The notes under the pieces were generated by a model, which saw nothing but the letters and a program-made list of their open reading frames with translations, made no database searches and was not told where the DNA came from. Source: Candidatus Saccharimonadota bacterium (lineage in GTDB: Bacteria; Patescibacteriota; Saccharimonadia; Saccharimonadales; Saccharimonadaceae). Taken from it: a DNA stretch of 64,000 nucleotides. A program made the translations under genes and the position numbers. Positions within the stretch are counted from its first letter, which is position 1. Every line of letters begins with the position of its first letter. Of the stretch, positions 43,223 to 51,755 are shown in pieces. Location of the stretch: NCBI GenBank assembly GCA_016866755.1, contig VGLK01000003.1, positions 62,001-126,000 of the forward strand, written 5' to 3'.

Positions 43223-43987
43223 CTAGCCGCCGATCATCATTGGGCTTACAAACAAAATAAAGAAGGCTATGCCGTTTTTTGTCATGTGCATAAGTATTGG
43301 AATCCATAAGCTATTGGTTTTTTCCCTAAACACGCACATTACCATACTGAGCGCAAAGGTATCGAGTGCTACATTCCATTGGCCGTGCAACAATCCAAAC
43401 ACGGCACTTACCACAAGTGCTACCGGCCAAAAAGACAGGTAGCGACGCAGCTTAGCAAATAGATAACCACGAAAAATTAACTCTTCGGCAATTGGCGCAA
43501 TAATAACGAGCGCTATAAAGCCAATCAGCATATCAGTTCGACCACTCAATGCCTCAAACGGTAAAGTTTGCTGCTGAGAAATATCAAACCCTGGCACCGA
43601 CAGTGACACTAGCGCAATAAGCACTGTAGTTAGAATAAAGTAAATAATAATCGCCGGCGGAGTGAGTAGAATATCGCGCCACTGCGGCAAGCCTGAAATG
43701 CCCATTTCTCGCCACGTTGTCGCATCGAGTCGCGATAGCTTAGGCCCACCAATTAACAGGGCCAGCGCCATAGAGTAAATGAGCGCCGCCAGCACCGTAC
43801 TTGCAACCGTTTGATTACCGCTTAAAAATACCGGTAAAACACCAGCGCTATCAAGCGCCTGCTCTAGCCATACAACAACTAGGCTACTGGCAAGATACGC
43901 AACAACTGCCCAAATTACATACAATGCGCTACGACCTATGCGGTGTGCTATATTCTTGCGCCGGTTTTGTGCTTGGTTACCTTTCAT
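43223..43987 (-). CDS. CPBP-family intramembrane metalloprotease
   Basis: The 254-residue polytopic protein has about seven helices and the Abi/CPBP motifs EELIFRGYLFAKL and SAVFGLLHGQWN, with a third His in LMHMTKNG. Such proteases process membrane peptides or confer bacteriocin immunity. It overlaps rseP by one base, so it is coupled to it. Confidence 0.88.
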   Translation of the reverse strand: MKGNQAQNRRKNIAHRIGRSALYVIWAVVAYLASSLVVVWLEQALDSAGVLPVFLSGNQTVASTVLAALIYSMALALLIGGPKLSRLDATTWREMGISGLPQWRDILLTPPAIIIYFILTTVLIALVSLSVPGFDISQQQTLPFEALSGRTDMLIGFIALVIIAPIAEELIFRGYLFAKLRRYLSFWPVALVVSAVFGLLHGQWNVALDTFALSMVMCVFREKTNSLWIPILMHMTKNGIAFFILFVSPMMIGG

Positions 43988-45138
43988 TACAACAGCCTTC
44001 CTATATCACCAATTGTAACTAAAATTATCAATCCAAACAGGGCAAAAAATCCCACTGTTTGAATAATTTCTTCTCTATCTTTAGTAAGCGGTTTACGAGC
44101 CACTTTGAACGCAGCCATCGTAAACCATCGGCCACCATCAAGTGCTGGAATCGGCAGCGTGTTCATAACAGCTAGCGTTAAAGAGATAAGCGCAGTAAAT
44201 GCCGCAAGTTCACGCAGTCCAGCTTCGCGCACCGACGGAAATAGTGTACCTAAAATACCTACAGGCCCAGCAACGCTATTGGCTACGCTATCAAGTTTTT
44301 CGTCTGCTTGAGTTTTTACAGACTCATCTGGCGATAACTTACCCACTAATCCAGAGGCTAAATTGCCAATCATCACCCCAATTCCCTTCACGGTCTCGAT
44401 TGTTAACTGACCAGTTGTTGCTAATCCCACCAGCGGCGCACTATACGTACTATAAATGTATTCGCGCTGCGGCTGCAAAACTACACCTACATAGGGCGCC
44501 CCGTTCTCGGGATTCGCTTCAATCTGTACATTAACTGATTTTTGTTCAACTCCTTCTGCCTGATAGGTAACGCGTACCGTATCATCGCTAGAATTTTTTA
44601 CAGCCCTAATAAATTTTTCTGGTGAATTAACAGGTTGTCCGTCTATCTCTAGCACCTCGCTACCAAGCGTTAGTCCGGCGCGTTCGGCTGGTGAATTATC
44701 AACCACGCCGGCAACTCTCATTGGTGCAGTTTCAATTCGGTTGTCAAACGGAAGCACCACCTGATTTGGCAGCAACTTTGGCAAACCAAATAGCGCCAGT
44801 ACGCTAAATAATATGGCGGCAGTCAGCCAGTTAATTGCTACTCCTGCCAGTAAAATACGGGTTTTTTGCCAAAAACTTGCCGCACCGTAATCACCTGGTT
44901 TCGAAGCCGCATCGTGTTCGCCCTGCATACGCACAAAACCACCTAGCGGTAACCAGTTAAGTGTAAGTTCTATACCATTTTTAAGCTTTTTACCCCACGC
45001 CTTTGGCGGAAAACCAATTCCAAATTCTTCAACAACCACCCCGTTACGCCGAGCTACAATTGCATGACCAAGCTCGTGAAGCACCACAAGTGCTACCAGC
45101 AATATAAGTCCAATTATTATTCCAATTATCGTTTCCAC
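43987..45138 (-). CDS. rseP: Site-2 intramembrane metalloprotease RseP
   Basis: The 383-residue M50 protease has the zinc motif HELGH (residues 21-25), a PDZ domain (about 130-215, GLTLGSEVLEIDGQPVN) and the second metal ligand in PIPALDGGRW. It cleaves signal-peptide remnants or membrane anti-sigma factors. Position after uppS is the usual one (rseP downstream of uppS), although cdsA and dxr are missing in between. Confidence 0.95.
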   Translation of the reverse strand: METIIGIIIGLILLVALVVLHELGHAIVARRNGVVVEEFGIGFPPKAWGKKLKNGIELTLNWLPLGGFVRMQGEHDAASKPGDYGAASFWQKTRILLAGVAINWLTAAILFSVLALFGLPKLLPNQVVLPFDNRIETAPMRVAGVVDNSPAERAGLTLGSEVLEIDGQPVNSPEKFIRAVKNSSDDTVRVTYQAEGVEQKSVNVQIEANPENGAPYVGVVLQPQREYIYSTYSAPLVGLATTGQLTIETVKGIGVMIGNLASGLVGKLSPDESVKTQADEKLDSVANSVAGPVGILGTLFPSVREAGLRELAAFTALISLTLAVMNTLPIPALDGGRWFTMAAFKVARKPLTKDREEIIQTVGFFALFGLIILVTIGDIGRLL

Positions 45139-45141
45139 TGT

Positions 45142-45831
45142 CTATTCTCCAAATCGTCGAGTTCGTTTTGCAAATTCATCAAGGCACATTTCAACGTCAC
45201 TGTCTGTCATGTCGGGCCAGTATTTTTCTAAAAATAAAAGTTCGCTATAGGCAGAACGCCATAGCATAAAGTTACTTAAACGAGATTCACCACTGGTGCG
45301 CACAATCATATCAACCGGTGGCACATCAGGCGCGTATACGTAATTGTCGATAAGTGCGGGTGTTATGGCGTCGGCCGCTACACTATCGTGAAGCATTTTT
45401 TTAAATGCATCGACAAGTTCTTGTTTGCCGCCGTAATTAAAACAGATTACAAACACCTTGTCGTTAAAATGCGCTGTCTTTTGCTCTAACGTTCGCATTT
45501 TACCTTGCAAAGCTTCACTAATTTGCTCACGCGCACCGGCAAACCTAATTTGCACTTCACCAAGCTTATCAAGATCTTTTGTAAGCGCGCGCATAAACAA
45601 ACTTAATATTTTATTCACTTCGTTTTCTGATCGCTGCCAATTTTCAGTACTAAACACATAGGCCGAAACATATTTTACGCCCCGAGAGAAAGTCGATTTC
45701 ACAATCGACTCTAATACTTCGTAACCGCGCTGATGGCCTTCGTATGCTTGAAGACCCTGTTTTTTTGCCCAGCGGCGATTTCCATCAACAATATAACCGA
45801 TATGCGCCGGCACGCCAGATGAATTCACCAT
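45142..45831 (-). CDS. uppS: Undecaprenyl pyrophosphate synthase
   Basis: The 229-residue cis-prenyltransferase has the motif YIVDGNRRWAKKQG (catalytic Asp, phosphate-binding Arg), AYVFSTENWQRSENEV, VICFNYGGKQELV and VDMIVRTSGESRLSNFML. It makes C55-PP, which uppP recycles. It is spaced 1 base from frr and 3 bases from rseP. Confidence 0.96.
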   Translation of the reverse strand: MVNSSGVPAHIGYIVDGNRRWAKKQGLQAYEGHQRGYEVLESIVKSTFSRGVKYVSAYVFSTENWQRSENEVNKILSLFMRALTKDLDKLGEVQIRFAGAREQISEALQGKMRTLEQKTAHFNDKVFVICFNYGGKQELVDAFKKMLHDSVAADAITPALIDNYVYAPDVPPVDMIVRTSGESRLSNFMLWRSAYSELLFLEKYWPDMTDSDVEMCLDEFAKRTRRFGE

Positions 45832-45832
45832 A

Positions 45833-46387
45833 TTATACAGTCAGAATGTCTTTCTCTTTTGTTTTAAATGCGGCGTCAATTAAAGCGCTCATTTCACTCA
45901 TTAGCCCGTCAATTTCTTTTTCAATCAATTTTATGTCGTCTTCAGAAAGTTCTTTGTTATCTTTTGCTCGTTTAGCATCTTTTAGTGCATCTTGACGAAC
46001 ATTACGCAGAGCAATTCGAGCCTCTTCTACCTTTTCGCCGGCTTGTTTTACCATTTGTTTACGTCGCTCTTCGGTAAGAGCCGGAACAGGCACGCGTACA
46101 ATGCGACCGTCATCACTTGGATTAAAATCTTGGCCGCGACTTTCGCGAATAGCGGCCGAAATTACCGCCACCATGCTTGGGTCGAAAGGTGTAACCGTAA
46201 TAAGCTGAGCCTCTGGAGCGTTAACGTTAGCAACTTGGTTAAGCGGCATTTTTGTGCCATACGCCTCAACCTCAATGCCATCAAGCATACCCGCATGCGC
46301 ACGACCGGTACGAACTTTTTTCAACTCTTCTTCAAAATGCGCCACGGCCTTTTTCATCTTATCTTCATATTGCGCTGTATCAAACAT
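45833..46387 (-). CDS. frr: Ribosome recycling factor
   Basis: The 184-residue protein has the RRF helices: MKKAVAHFEEELKKVRTGRA, the hinge VEAYGTKMPLNQVANV and RIVRVPVPALTEERRKQMVK. It splits post-termination ribosomes with EF-G. It is normally after pyrH; here it follows a terminator and the GC-rich ORF. Confidence 0.97.
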   Translation of the reverse strand: MFDTAQYEDKMKKAVAHFEEELKKVRTGRAHAGMLDGIEVEAYGTKMPLNQVANVNAPEAQLITVTPFDPSMVAVISAAIRESRGQDFNPSDDGRIVRVPVPALTEERRKQMVKQAGEKVEEARIALRNVRQDALKDAKRAKDNKELSEDDIKLIEKEIDGLMSEMSALIDAAFKTKEKDILTV

Positions 46388-46421
46388 AAATCCTCGTTTC
46401 CTATCTTTACTCTTAGTATAG

Positions 46422-46459
46422 CAAAAATATAACCCCGCACGAATGGCTTTCGTACGGGG
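46422..46459 (-). terminator. Terminator of the GC-rich small ORF transcript
   Basis: CCCCGTACGAA and TTCGTGCGGGG (10 pairs plus one mismatch) close a short loop, followed by TTATATTTTTG on the minus strand. It ends the unit at 46430-46720 before frr. Confidence 0.82.
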
Positions 46460-46460
46460 G

Positions 46461-46483
46461 CATTGAGGGTTTCGGTCTCAATG
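46461..46483 (-). other. 7-bp hairpin upstream of the terminator
   Basis: CATTGAG (46461-46467) and CTCAATG (46477-46483) are perfect inverted copies with a 9-base loop. It adjoins the terminator stem, so the 3' end of this transcript has two successive hairpins. Confidence 0.5.
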
Positions 46484-46537
46484 ACTAACGGTAGCGCACC
46501 TAGACTCTATCTAGATAAACGGCGCCATGTACGCAGC

Positions 46538-46660
46538 TCAGCTGCTGGACTTGCCGCCACCCCCCTTGTCCGAACCCTGGTTCGGGCTCTTGTCGGAGTC
46601 CGAACTGCTCTTGGGCTGGGGACGGAGGGAGTGCTTGCCGTAATACATTTTGAATGCCAT
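46538..46660 (-). CDS. Candidate 40-residue Ser/Lys/Gly-rich protein in a GC-rich island
   Basis: An ATG (complement of 46658-46660) opens 40 codons ending in TGA. The peptide begins MAFKMYYGKHSLRPQPKS, continues with Ser/Asp/Lys and ends in a Gly run and KSSS: basic, probably disordered, with no membrane helix. By hand count 32 of 39 codons after the start end in G or C, unlike its neighbours. The unit has a TATAAT (46725-46730) and its own terminator. A structured RNA (CCGAACC/GGTTCGG stem inside) is the alternative. No family is recognised. Confidence 0.55.
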   Translation of the reverse strand: MAFKMYYGKHSLRPQPKSSSDSDKSPNQGSDKGGGGKSSS

Positions 46661-46771
46661 GATGACCTACTCTCTTGCTCCATATAACGTAGCGAGGCAC
46701 GGGTGTATCTCTAGGTAACTACAAATTATATGTAAAGAATATTAAAGCATATTAGGTATAATAATGCAAGG

Positions 46772-47254
46772 CTAATTTACCCAAGTTGCCCAGTTTTCAT
46801 TCCATACGCCATTGTGCTGAGGATTTGTTGTTGATAGCCCGATTTGACTACAAATATCATACCCACCTTGGTTTGCCGGCGTTGCAGAAAGTCCACCGCT
46901 AGACATATATTTAAAATGGTTTCCCGATTTTGATTTTGCATAAATAAGGTATTCATCGGTTGTGGCATTAACGCAGTAGCGAGCGCTACGTTGCTGCACG
47001 TCACGCCCATGAGCATCACGGCTAAACTTTATCCCCATATCGGCCGCCAGGGTTGCTGGGTACAAGCCATGCACCGCCTTATACTGAGAAACAATTCCGT
47101 GAAAATTACGCAAATCACTCTGCACCGCCGTGTCGTTAGCCCTATTTTGAATGCCGTTATAGGCAACAATTGTAACGGCCGCTAAAATTGCAATTACCAC
47201 AATTACAACAAGCAGCTCAACAATTGTAAAACCAGCGTTCGTTTGTTTTTTCAT
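46772..47254 (-). CDS. Type IV pilin-like protein, C-terminal Trp-rich
   Basis: The 160-residue prepilin has a leader MKKQTNAG and FTIVELLVVIVVIAILAAV, the class III signal peptide. The mature part has two Cys residues (RYCVNA, DICSQ) and ends NENWATWVN, like the pilin at 7804-8355. It occupies the position where pyrH would be expected in the rpsB-tsf-frr block. Confidence 0.86.
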   Translation of the reverse strand: MKKQTNAGFTIVELLVVIVVIAILAAVTIVAYNGIQNRANDTAVQSDLRNFHGIVSQYKAVHGLYPATLAADMGIKFSRDAHGRDVQQRSARYCVNATTDEYLIYAKSKSGNHFKYMSSGGLSATPANQGGYDICSQIGLSTTNPQHNGVWNENWATWVN

Positions 47255-47290
47255 ATCTTTTAAATATTACCATAAGCGCAATTTCAGTAC

Positions 47291-47325
47291 AAAAAAATAA
47301 CCCCAGATTTTTCTGAGGTTATTTT
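47291..47325 (-). terminator. tsf terminator
   Basis: AATAACCCCAGA and TCTGAGGTTATT pair around a 4-base loop and are followed by a T-run on the minus strand. It ends the rpsB-tsf operon, so the downstream pilin must have its own promoter. Confidence 0.85.
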
Positions 47326-47343
47326 TGTAAGCTAACGCGATTT

Positions 47344-47940
47344 TTATTCGCTTACACCTAGCTCAATACGCTTAAACTGGCCAACTACAATGTTTTCGCC
47401 AAGTTTTGCAATGTTTTCTTTTACGTGCTGTTCAACAGTCTTTTTGTCGTCAAGAATATACGCCTGGCTCATAAGCACTTGCTCAGCAAAATGCTTTTTA
47501 ACCTGACCTTCAACAATCTTTTCAGCAATTTCAGCTGGCTTGCCTTCATTCTTAACACGCTCTAACGCTTCTTCTTTTACGCGGTTGTATTCGTCGGCGG
47601 GAATATCGCCTTCTGATACATAGCGTGGGCTCATGGCAGCAACCTGCATAGAAAGCTCATGAGCTAGCTGCTTAAAGTCGTCAAGTCGTGCCACAAAATC
47701 GGTTTCGCAGTTTAGCTCTAACACCACACCAATGCGACCACCGTGTACGTAGCTGTCAATTACACCTTCGCGGGCTTCACGGTCGCCTTTTTTCTCGGCA
47801 CGCGTAAGACCTTTTTTGCGCATTTCTTCTAGCGCTTTGTCAAAATCACCGTCGGCTTCTACTAGGGCTTTCTTAGCATCAGTCAGGCCAACACCAGTTA
47901 GCTCTTTAAGTTTTTTAATGTCGTCTACAGAAATCGCCAT
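47344..47940 (-). CDS. tsf: Elongation factor Ts
   Basis: The 198-residue short EF-Ts has the N-terminal UBA-like domain VDDIKKLKELTGVGLTDAKKA, then GRIGVVLELNCETDFVARLDDF. It is the guanine nucleotide exchange factor of EF-Tu. The length matches the short form found in some bacteria (Thermus-like). It lies 5 bases after rpsB. Confidence 0.96.
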   Translation of the reverse strand: MAISVDDIKKLKELTGVGLTDAKKALVEADGDFDKALEEMRKKGLTRAEKKGDREAREGVIDSYVHGGRIGVVLELNCETDFVARLDDFKQLAHELSMQVAAMSPRYVSEGDIPADEYNRVKEEALERVKNEGKPAEIAEKIVEGQVKKHFAEQVLMSQAYILDDKKTVEQHVKENIAKLGENIVVGQFKRIELGVSE

Positions 47941-47945
47941 AATCT

Positions 47946-48644
47946 CTACTTCTCCTCTTTGTTAGCGCCATCACTAATTGCTGCCGAAACATAATCAAGA
48001 ATAAGACTAATACCCTTAATTGCATCGTCGTTAGCCGGAATAACATAGTCAATACCGTCGGGGTTAGCGTTGGTATCAACTAGGCCAATTACCGGCACGC
48101 CAAGGGTGCGAGCTTCGCGAACCGCGTTGGCGTCGCTAATAACGTCGGTTACAAACACTGCACCCGGTTTTCCGTTAAGGTCTTTAATACCGCTGTATTT
48201 TTCGTTAAGCGCATCAATCTCTTCTTGGAAGCGCTGTACCTCTAGCTTGTTGTAACGCTTTTCAAGGTCGCCACTTTCCATACGCTTTTCAAGATCTTTT
48301 AGCTTTTTAATTTGCGATGAGATTGTTGCACGGTTTGTAAGCATACCGCCAATCCAGCGCTCGGTTACATATGGCTGAGAGGCCGCTTCGGCCTTTGCTT
48401 TTACTACGTCTTTTGCTTGCTTTTTTGTACCAACAAACAAAACTTTTTTTCCGCTTGCTGCCACACTTTCAATAAAAGGAAGTGCAAGTTCAAGGCCTTC
48501 GACGGTTTTTGTCAGATCGATGATGTGCGAATCTTGTCTTTTAGAGTGAATGTACGCTGCCATTTTAGGGTGCCAACGGCTCGTTTTGTGTCCAAAATGA
48601 ACACCAGCTTCGAGCAGAGCTTTAATATCAACCTTTACGGCCAT
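47946..48644 (-). CDS. rpsB: 30S ribosomal protein S2
   Basis: The 232-residue protein has ALLEAGVHFGHKTSRWHPKM, SHIIDLTKTVEGL, VLFVGTKKQAKDVV and YVTERWIGGMLTN. The start at 48644 follows AAGGAG (7 bases upstream) and is preferred over 48674. Its leader has a GCCAC/GTGGC hairpin (about 48670-48700), a possible site for S2 autoregulation. A TTGCGA-18-TAAACT promoter is plausible near 48730-48760. Confidence 0.96.
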   Translation of the reverse strand: MAVKVDIKALLEAGVHFGHKTSRWHPKMAAYIHSKRQDSHIIDLTKTVEGLELALPFIESVAASGKKVLFVGTKKQAKDVVKAKAEAASQPYVTERWIGGMLTNRATISSQIKKLKDLEKRMESGDLEKRYNKLEVQRFQEEIDALNEKYSGIKDLNGKPGAVFVTDVISDANAVREARTLGVPVIGLVDTNANPDGIDYVIPANDDAIKGISLILDYVSAAISDGANKEEK

Positions 48645-48784
48645 GATATTTCTCCTTAGTTCCTTGCAAGCCACATCTTAATGTAAGAAGAATAAGTGGC
48701 AAGCTGTGTCGTTAATTTAATTACTAGGGTAGTTTAGCACAAAAAGTGTCCGTATCGCAAGAGCGTACGCCACTAGCAAGCCGC

Positions 48785-49309
48785 TTACCAGTTTGCGGCA
48801 CCCAGTGACCAGTACCCCCAGCCACGAAACTGCGGGCTTCCAGCCGTCCATCTATTAGGATCTTGCAACTCTGTTTTTGTAGAAACAAAATCATACTCAT
48901 ATTTTGGGACCGCCTGCCCATTTGCTGCCAAACGAATAAGTTTATACTCTCGCCCATTCGAACGGTAAAGGATTGTATTATACCAAGTGCTAGTTTTATC
49001 GCCGTACTCTACATCGGTTGGCATTTTTAAGTACGGTGTCAGCTCTGGTACAAAATTAGTACCATCACGAGCCAAACGACTCCATGTATCGCTACCGTTA
49101 CCACTCGGTGGATAACTGCCGTTTTTGGCATAGTATTGCTTTACGGCTAAGTTAATAAGGCGCAAATTTGCATCAGTTTGGCTAGCGTAAGAACGATTTT
49201 TATACGCGTTATATCCCACTACCGAAATTAGCGCCAACACCACAATAACCGCCGCTACAACCATCAGTTCAACTATCGTAAACCCCTTATTTGCTCGCTG
49301 GATTTTCAT
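48785..49309 (-). CDS. Type IV pilin-like protein
   Basis: The 174-residue prepilin has leader MKIQRANKG and FTIVELMVVAAVIVVLALI. The mature domain has the KQYYAKNGSYPPSGNGSDTW motif common in pseudopilins and ends YWSLGAANW. It has no Cys. TACTAT lies close to the ATG (5 bases), so it is probably a single-gene unit next to rpsB-tsf. Confidence 0.85.
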   Translation of the reverse strand: MKIQRANKGFTIVELMVVAAVIVVLALISVVGYNAYKNRSYASQTDANLRLINLAVKQYYAKNGSYPPSGNGSDTWSRLARDGTNFVPELTPYLKMPTDVEYGDKTSTWYNTILYRSNGREYKLIRLAANGQAVPKYEYDFVSTKTELQDPNRWTAGSPQFRGWGYWSLGAANW

Positions 49310-49377
49310 ACCTTATAGTATGCCACACTGCTTACGCTTTCGTCTAGCAAACCAGCCTTTACCCTGCACCCAAAGCT

Positions 49378-49406
49378 TTGACAAGCCCGTCCCTATCTGA
49401 TAGAAT
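49378..49406 (+). promoter_or_regulatory. rpmE promoter
   Basis: TTGACA (49378-49383), a 17-base spacer and TAGAAT (49401-49406) form the promoter. The -10 box is 9 bases from the ATG, so the mRNA leader is almost absent. Confidence 0.82.
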
Positions 49407-49415
49407 TACAAAGAT

Positions 49416-49733
49416 ATGAAAAGCAGTATACACCCACAAAACTACCGCCCAGTCGTATTTAGCGACGATGTGGCAGGTTTTGCGTTTCTGACCCAGAGTA
49501 CCGCAGAAACCAACGACACAATCGAATGGGAAGATGGCAACACCTACCCGCTCGTTAAGGTACACATCTCTAGTGCGTCTCACCCGTTCTTTACTGGTGA
49601 AGAAAAGATTATCGACACCGAAGGTCGTGTTGATCGATTTAAGGCGCGATTTGCAAAAGCTGAAGAGCGCAAAGCTGCCCTTGCCAATAAAGCAAAAAAA
49701 GCTAACGCCAAAACCGCACGCAAAGCTGAATAG
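49416..49733 (+). CDS. rpmE2: 50S ribosomal protein L31, type B
   Basis: The 105-residue protein has the type B signature [29 protein letters not shown] and [13 protein letters not shown] and lacks the zinc Cys residues of type A, so it is zinc-independent. It has an added Ala/Lys-rich C-terminal tail (about 78-105). It is followed by its own terminator. Confidence 0.95.
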   Translation: MKSSIHPQNYRPVVFSDDVAGFAFLTQSTAETNDTIEWEDGNTYPLVKVHISSASHPFFTGEEKIIDTEGRVDRFKARFAKAEERKAALANKAKKANAKTARKAE

Positions 49734-49751
49734 TACAGTTAAAAATTTCAT

Positions 49752-49782
49752 AAAAATCCAACCATTAAATGGTTGGATTTTT
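49752..49782 (+). terminator. rpmE2 terminator
   Basis: AAAAATCCAACCA and TGGTTGGATTTTT are perfect 13-base arms around a 5-base loop. The stem ends in T-rich sequence. Confidence 0.9.
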
Positions 49783-49853
49783 CATTTTAGCCTCAAATAT
49801 TTATAGCTGGCCTCTGTTTAAAACCGCCATTTTTTGCTACACTACTACATAGT

Positions 49854-50924
49854 ATGCCAAAAATATCCCTCGATTTAGCCGCCCTGCAATCTGAATACGC
49901 CGAACTGTCGGCTTTTCTCGCCGATCCTAGCGCCTATTCTAACCCAGAATTTTCAACCAAAAACAAACGCTTCACCGAGCTTGAAACCCTAATTGCAACC
50001 GCCAAGCGTCGTCAGCAGCTACAGCAAAATATCGCCGAAGCCCGCGAACTTTCTGGTGGCAGCGATGAGTTAGCTGAGCTGGCCAAACAAGAGGTAGTAG
50101 ACAGCGAAGCTGAACTTGAAAAGCTTGAAAACGATCTATTTATTATGCTGGCGCCAAAAGACCCAAACGACGATAAAAATATTATTGTGGAGATTAGAGC
50201 TGGTGCTGGTGGTGACGAAGCCAGTCTGTTTGCCGCTGAACTATATCGCATGTACTTACGCTACTGCGAAGCACATAGCTTAAAGACCGAAATTATTAGC
50301 GAAAGCGCCAACGATTCTGGCGGCTATAAAGAAGTTATTTTTGGTGTAAAGGGCGATAGTCCGTACGCACAACTTAAATTTGAATCAGGCGTCCACCGCG
50401 TGCAACGCGTACCGGCCACCGAAAGCCAAGGCCGCATTCACACCAGCACGGTTACGGTAGCGGTATTACCCGAAGCCGAAGAATCTGATATTGAGATTCA
50501 TGCGAACGATTTAAAAATTGATGTGTACCGCGCCGGCGGCCACGGCGGACAATCGGTTAACACTACCGATTCAGCCGTGCGAATTACTCATCTTCCCACT
50601 GGCTTGGTGGTAACAAATCAAGACGAAAAATCGCAACTTAAGAACAAAGAAAAAGCCATGAGCGTACTGCGGGCTCGCTTGCTACAGCAAAAAATCGATG
50701 AAGAACAGGCGAAACTTACAGCCGAACGCCGCAGTCTTATTGGCTCGGGCGATCGCAGCGAGAAGATTCGTACTTATAATTTTCCTCAAGATCGTATTAC
50801 CGACCACCGAATTGGCTTTTCTCGTAGCGGTATTCCACAGGCACTTAACGGTGCGATAGATGATATTTTTGAACATCTTGCGTCGTACGAACGCGAACTG
50901 GCCGCCGCCAATGCCAGCAGCTAA
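49854..50924 (+). CDS. prfA: Peptide chain release factor 1
   Basis: The 356-residue factor has the RF1 stop-recognition motif P-x-T in [16 protein letters not shown] and the GGQ motif in [18 protein letters not shown]1 reads UAA and UAG. It overlaps prmC by 14 bases, so the release factor and its methylase are coupled. Confidence 0.97.
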   Translation: MPKISLDLAALQSEYAELSAFLADPSAYSNPEFSTKNKRFTELETLIATAKRRQQLQQNIAEARELSGGSDELAELAKQEVVDSEAELEKLENDLFIMLAPKDPNDDKNIIVEIRAGAGGDEASLFAAELYRMYLRYCEAHSLKTEIISESANDSGGYKEVIFGVKGDSPYAQLKFESGVHRVQRVPATESQGRIHTSTVTVAVLPEAEESDIEIHANDLKIDVYRAGGHGGQSVNTTDSAVRITHLPTGLVVTNQDEKSQLKNKEKAMSVLRARLLQQKIDEEQAKLTAERRSLIGSGDRSEKIRTYNFPQDRITDHRIGFSRSGIPQALNGAIDDIFEHLASYERELAAANASS

Positions 50925-51753
50925 TATTTCCGTTACTCTTGGTGGGTGGATTCGGGCGGCTGCCGCCACGCTGCGTACCAGTAAAATCTCTACTTCGCAG
51001 CTTGATGCTGAAATAATTTTGGCTCACACCCTAAATAAACCTCGTACTTATTTACATGCGCATTCAAACGATAAACTCCCTTTAACCTACGTTCCAGTCC
51101 TCGACGCCCGACTAACGTTGCGTAAAAATCGTGTACCACTTGCCTACATTACCGGCCACCGCGAGTTTTATGGTCGTCAATTTTTTGTGACGCCAGCCGT
51201 TTTAATCCCGCGCCCCGAAACCGAGACAATTATTGATTGGGTGAAAAAAGATGTCTACGCCAATTTTAATAAACGACGCATTCTTGACGTTGGCACCGGC
51301 AGTGGTGCTATAGGCATCAGCTTAAGCCTCGAATTGCCAAACGCGCACGTTGAGGTAACCGATATAAGTTCTTCGGCCTTAGCGGTAGCACAAAAAAATA
51401 TCGCCAACCTTAAAGCACCGGTTGCCCGCGTGTTTGAAAGTGATCTTCTCTCTGCCCTATCGCAGACAGATACATACGATTATATTATCGCTAACCTGCC
51501 GTATGTAGATCAATCGTGGGAGCGTTCACCCGAAACAGCACACGAACCAAGTTTAGCTTTATTTGCACGTAGCGGCGGCCTAGAAATTATCTTTGCACTT
51601 ATTTCTCAGGCTGATCGCCATCTCACTCCGCATGGTTTACTGCTTCTTGAAGCCGACCCCGTACAACATGCCGCAATAATAGCATTCGCCCAAACGTACG
51701 GGCTTAAAACCCTAGAGACTACCGATTATTTAGTAGTCCTACAGCGCAGTTAA
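50911..51753 (+). CDS. prmC: Release factor glutamine methyltransferase PrmC
   Basis: The 280-residue protein has the helical N-terminal domain ([20 protein letters not shown]), [12 protein letters not shown], the SAM loop [17 protein letters not shown] and [11 protein letters not shown] (N-x-P-Y, a Leu for the first Pro). It methylates the GGQ Gln of RF1 and RF2. The start at 50911 lies inside the end of prfA and is preferred over 50860. Confidence 0.93.
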   Translation: MPAANISVTLGGWIRAAAATLRTSKISTSQLDAEIILAHTLNKPRTYLHAHSNDKLPLTYVPVLDARLTLRKNRVPLAYITGHREFYGRQFFVTPAVLIPRPETETIIDWVKKDVYANFNKRRILDVGTGSGAIGISLSLELPNAHVEVTDISSSALAVAQKNIANLKAPVARVFESDLLSALSQTDTYDYIIANLPYVDQSWERSPETAHEPSLALFARSGGLEIIFALISQADRHLTPHGLLLLEADPVQHAAIIAFAQTYGLKTLETTDYLVVLQRS

Positions 51754-51755
51754 TA

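Noticed and set aside
46463-46700. Alternative ORFs of 74 codons (plus) and 66 codons (minus) in the GC-rich island
   Set aside because: They lack a ribosome site and overlap the terminator or hairpins; the 40-codon minus frame has better context, though still only a candidate.
46430-46730. tmRNA or SRP RNA in the GC-rich interval
   Set aside because: No tRNA-like acceptor/T-arm and no SRP tetraloop motif are visible.
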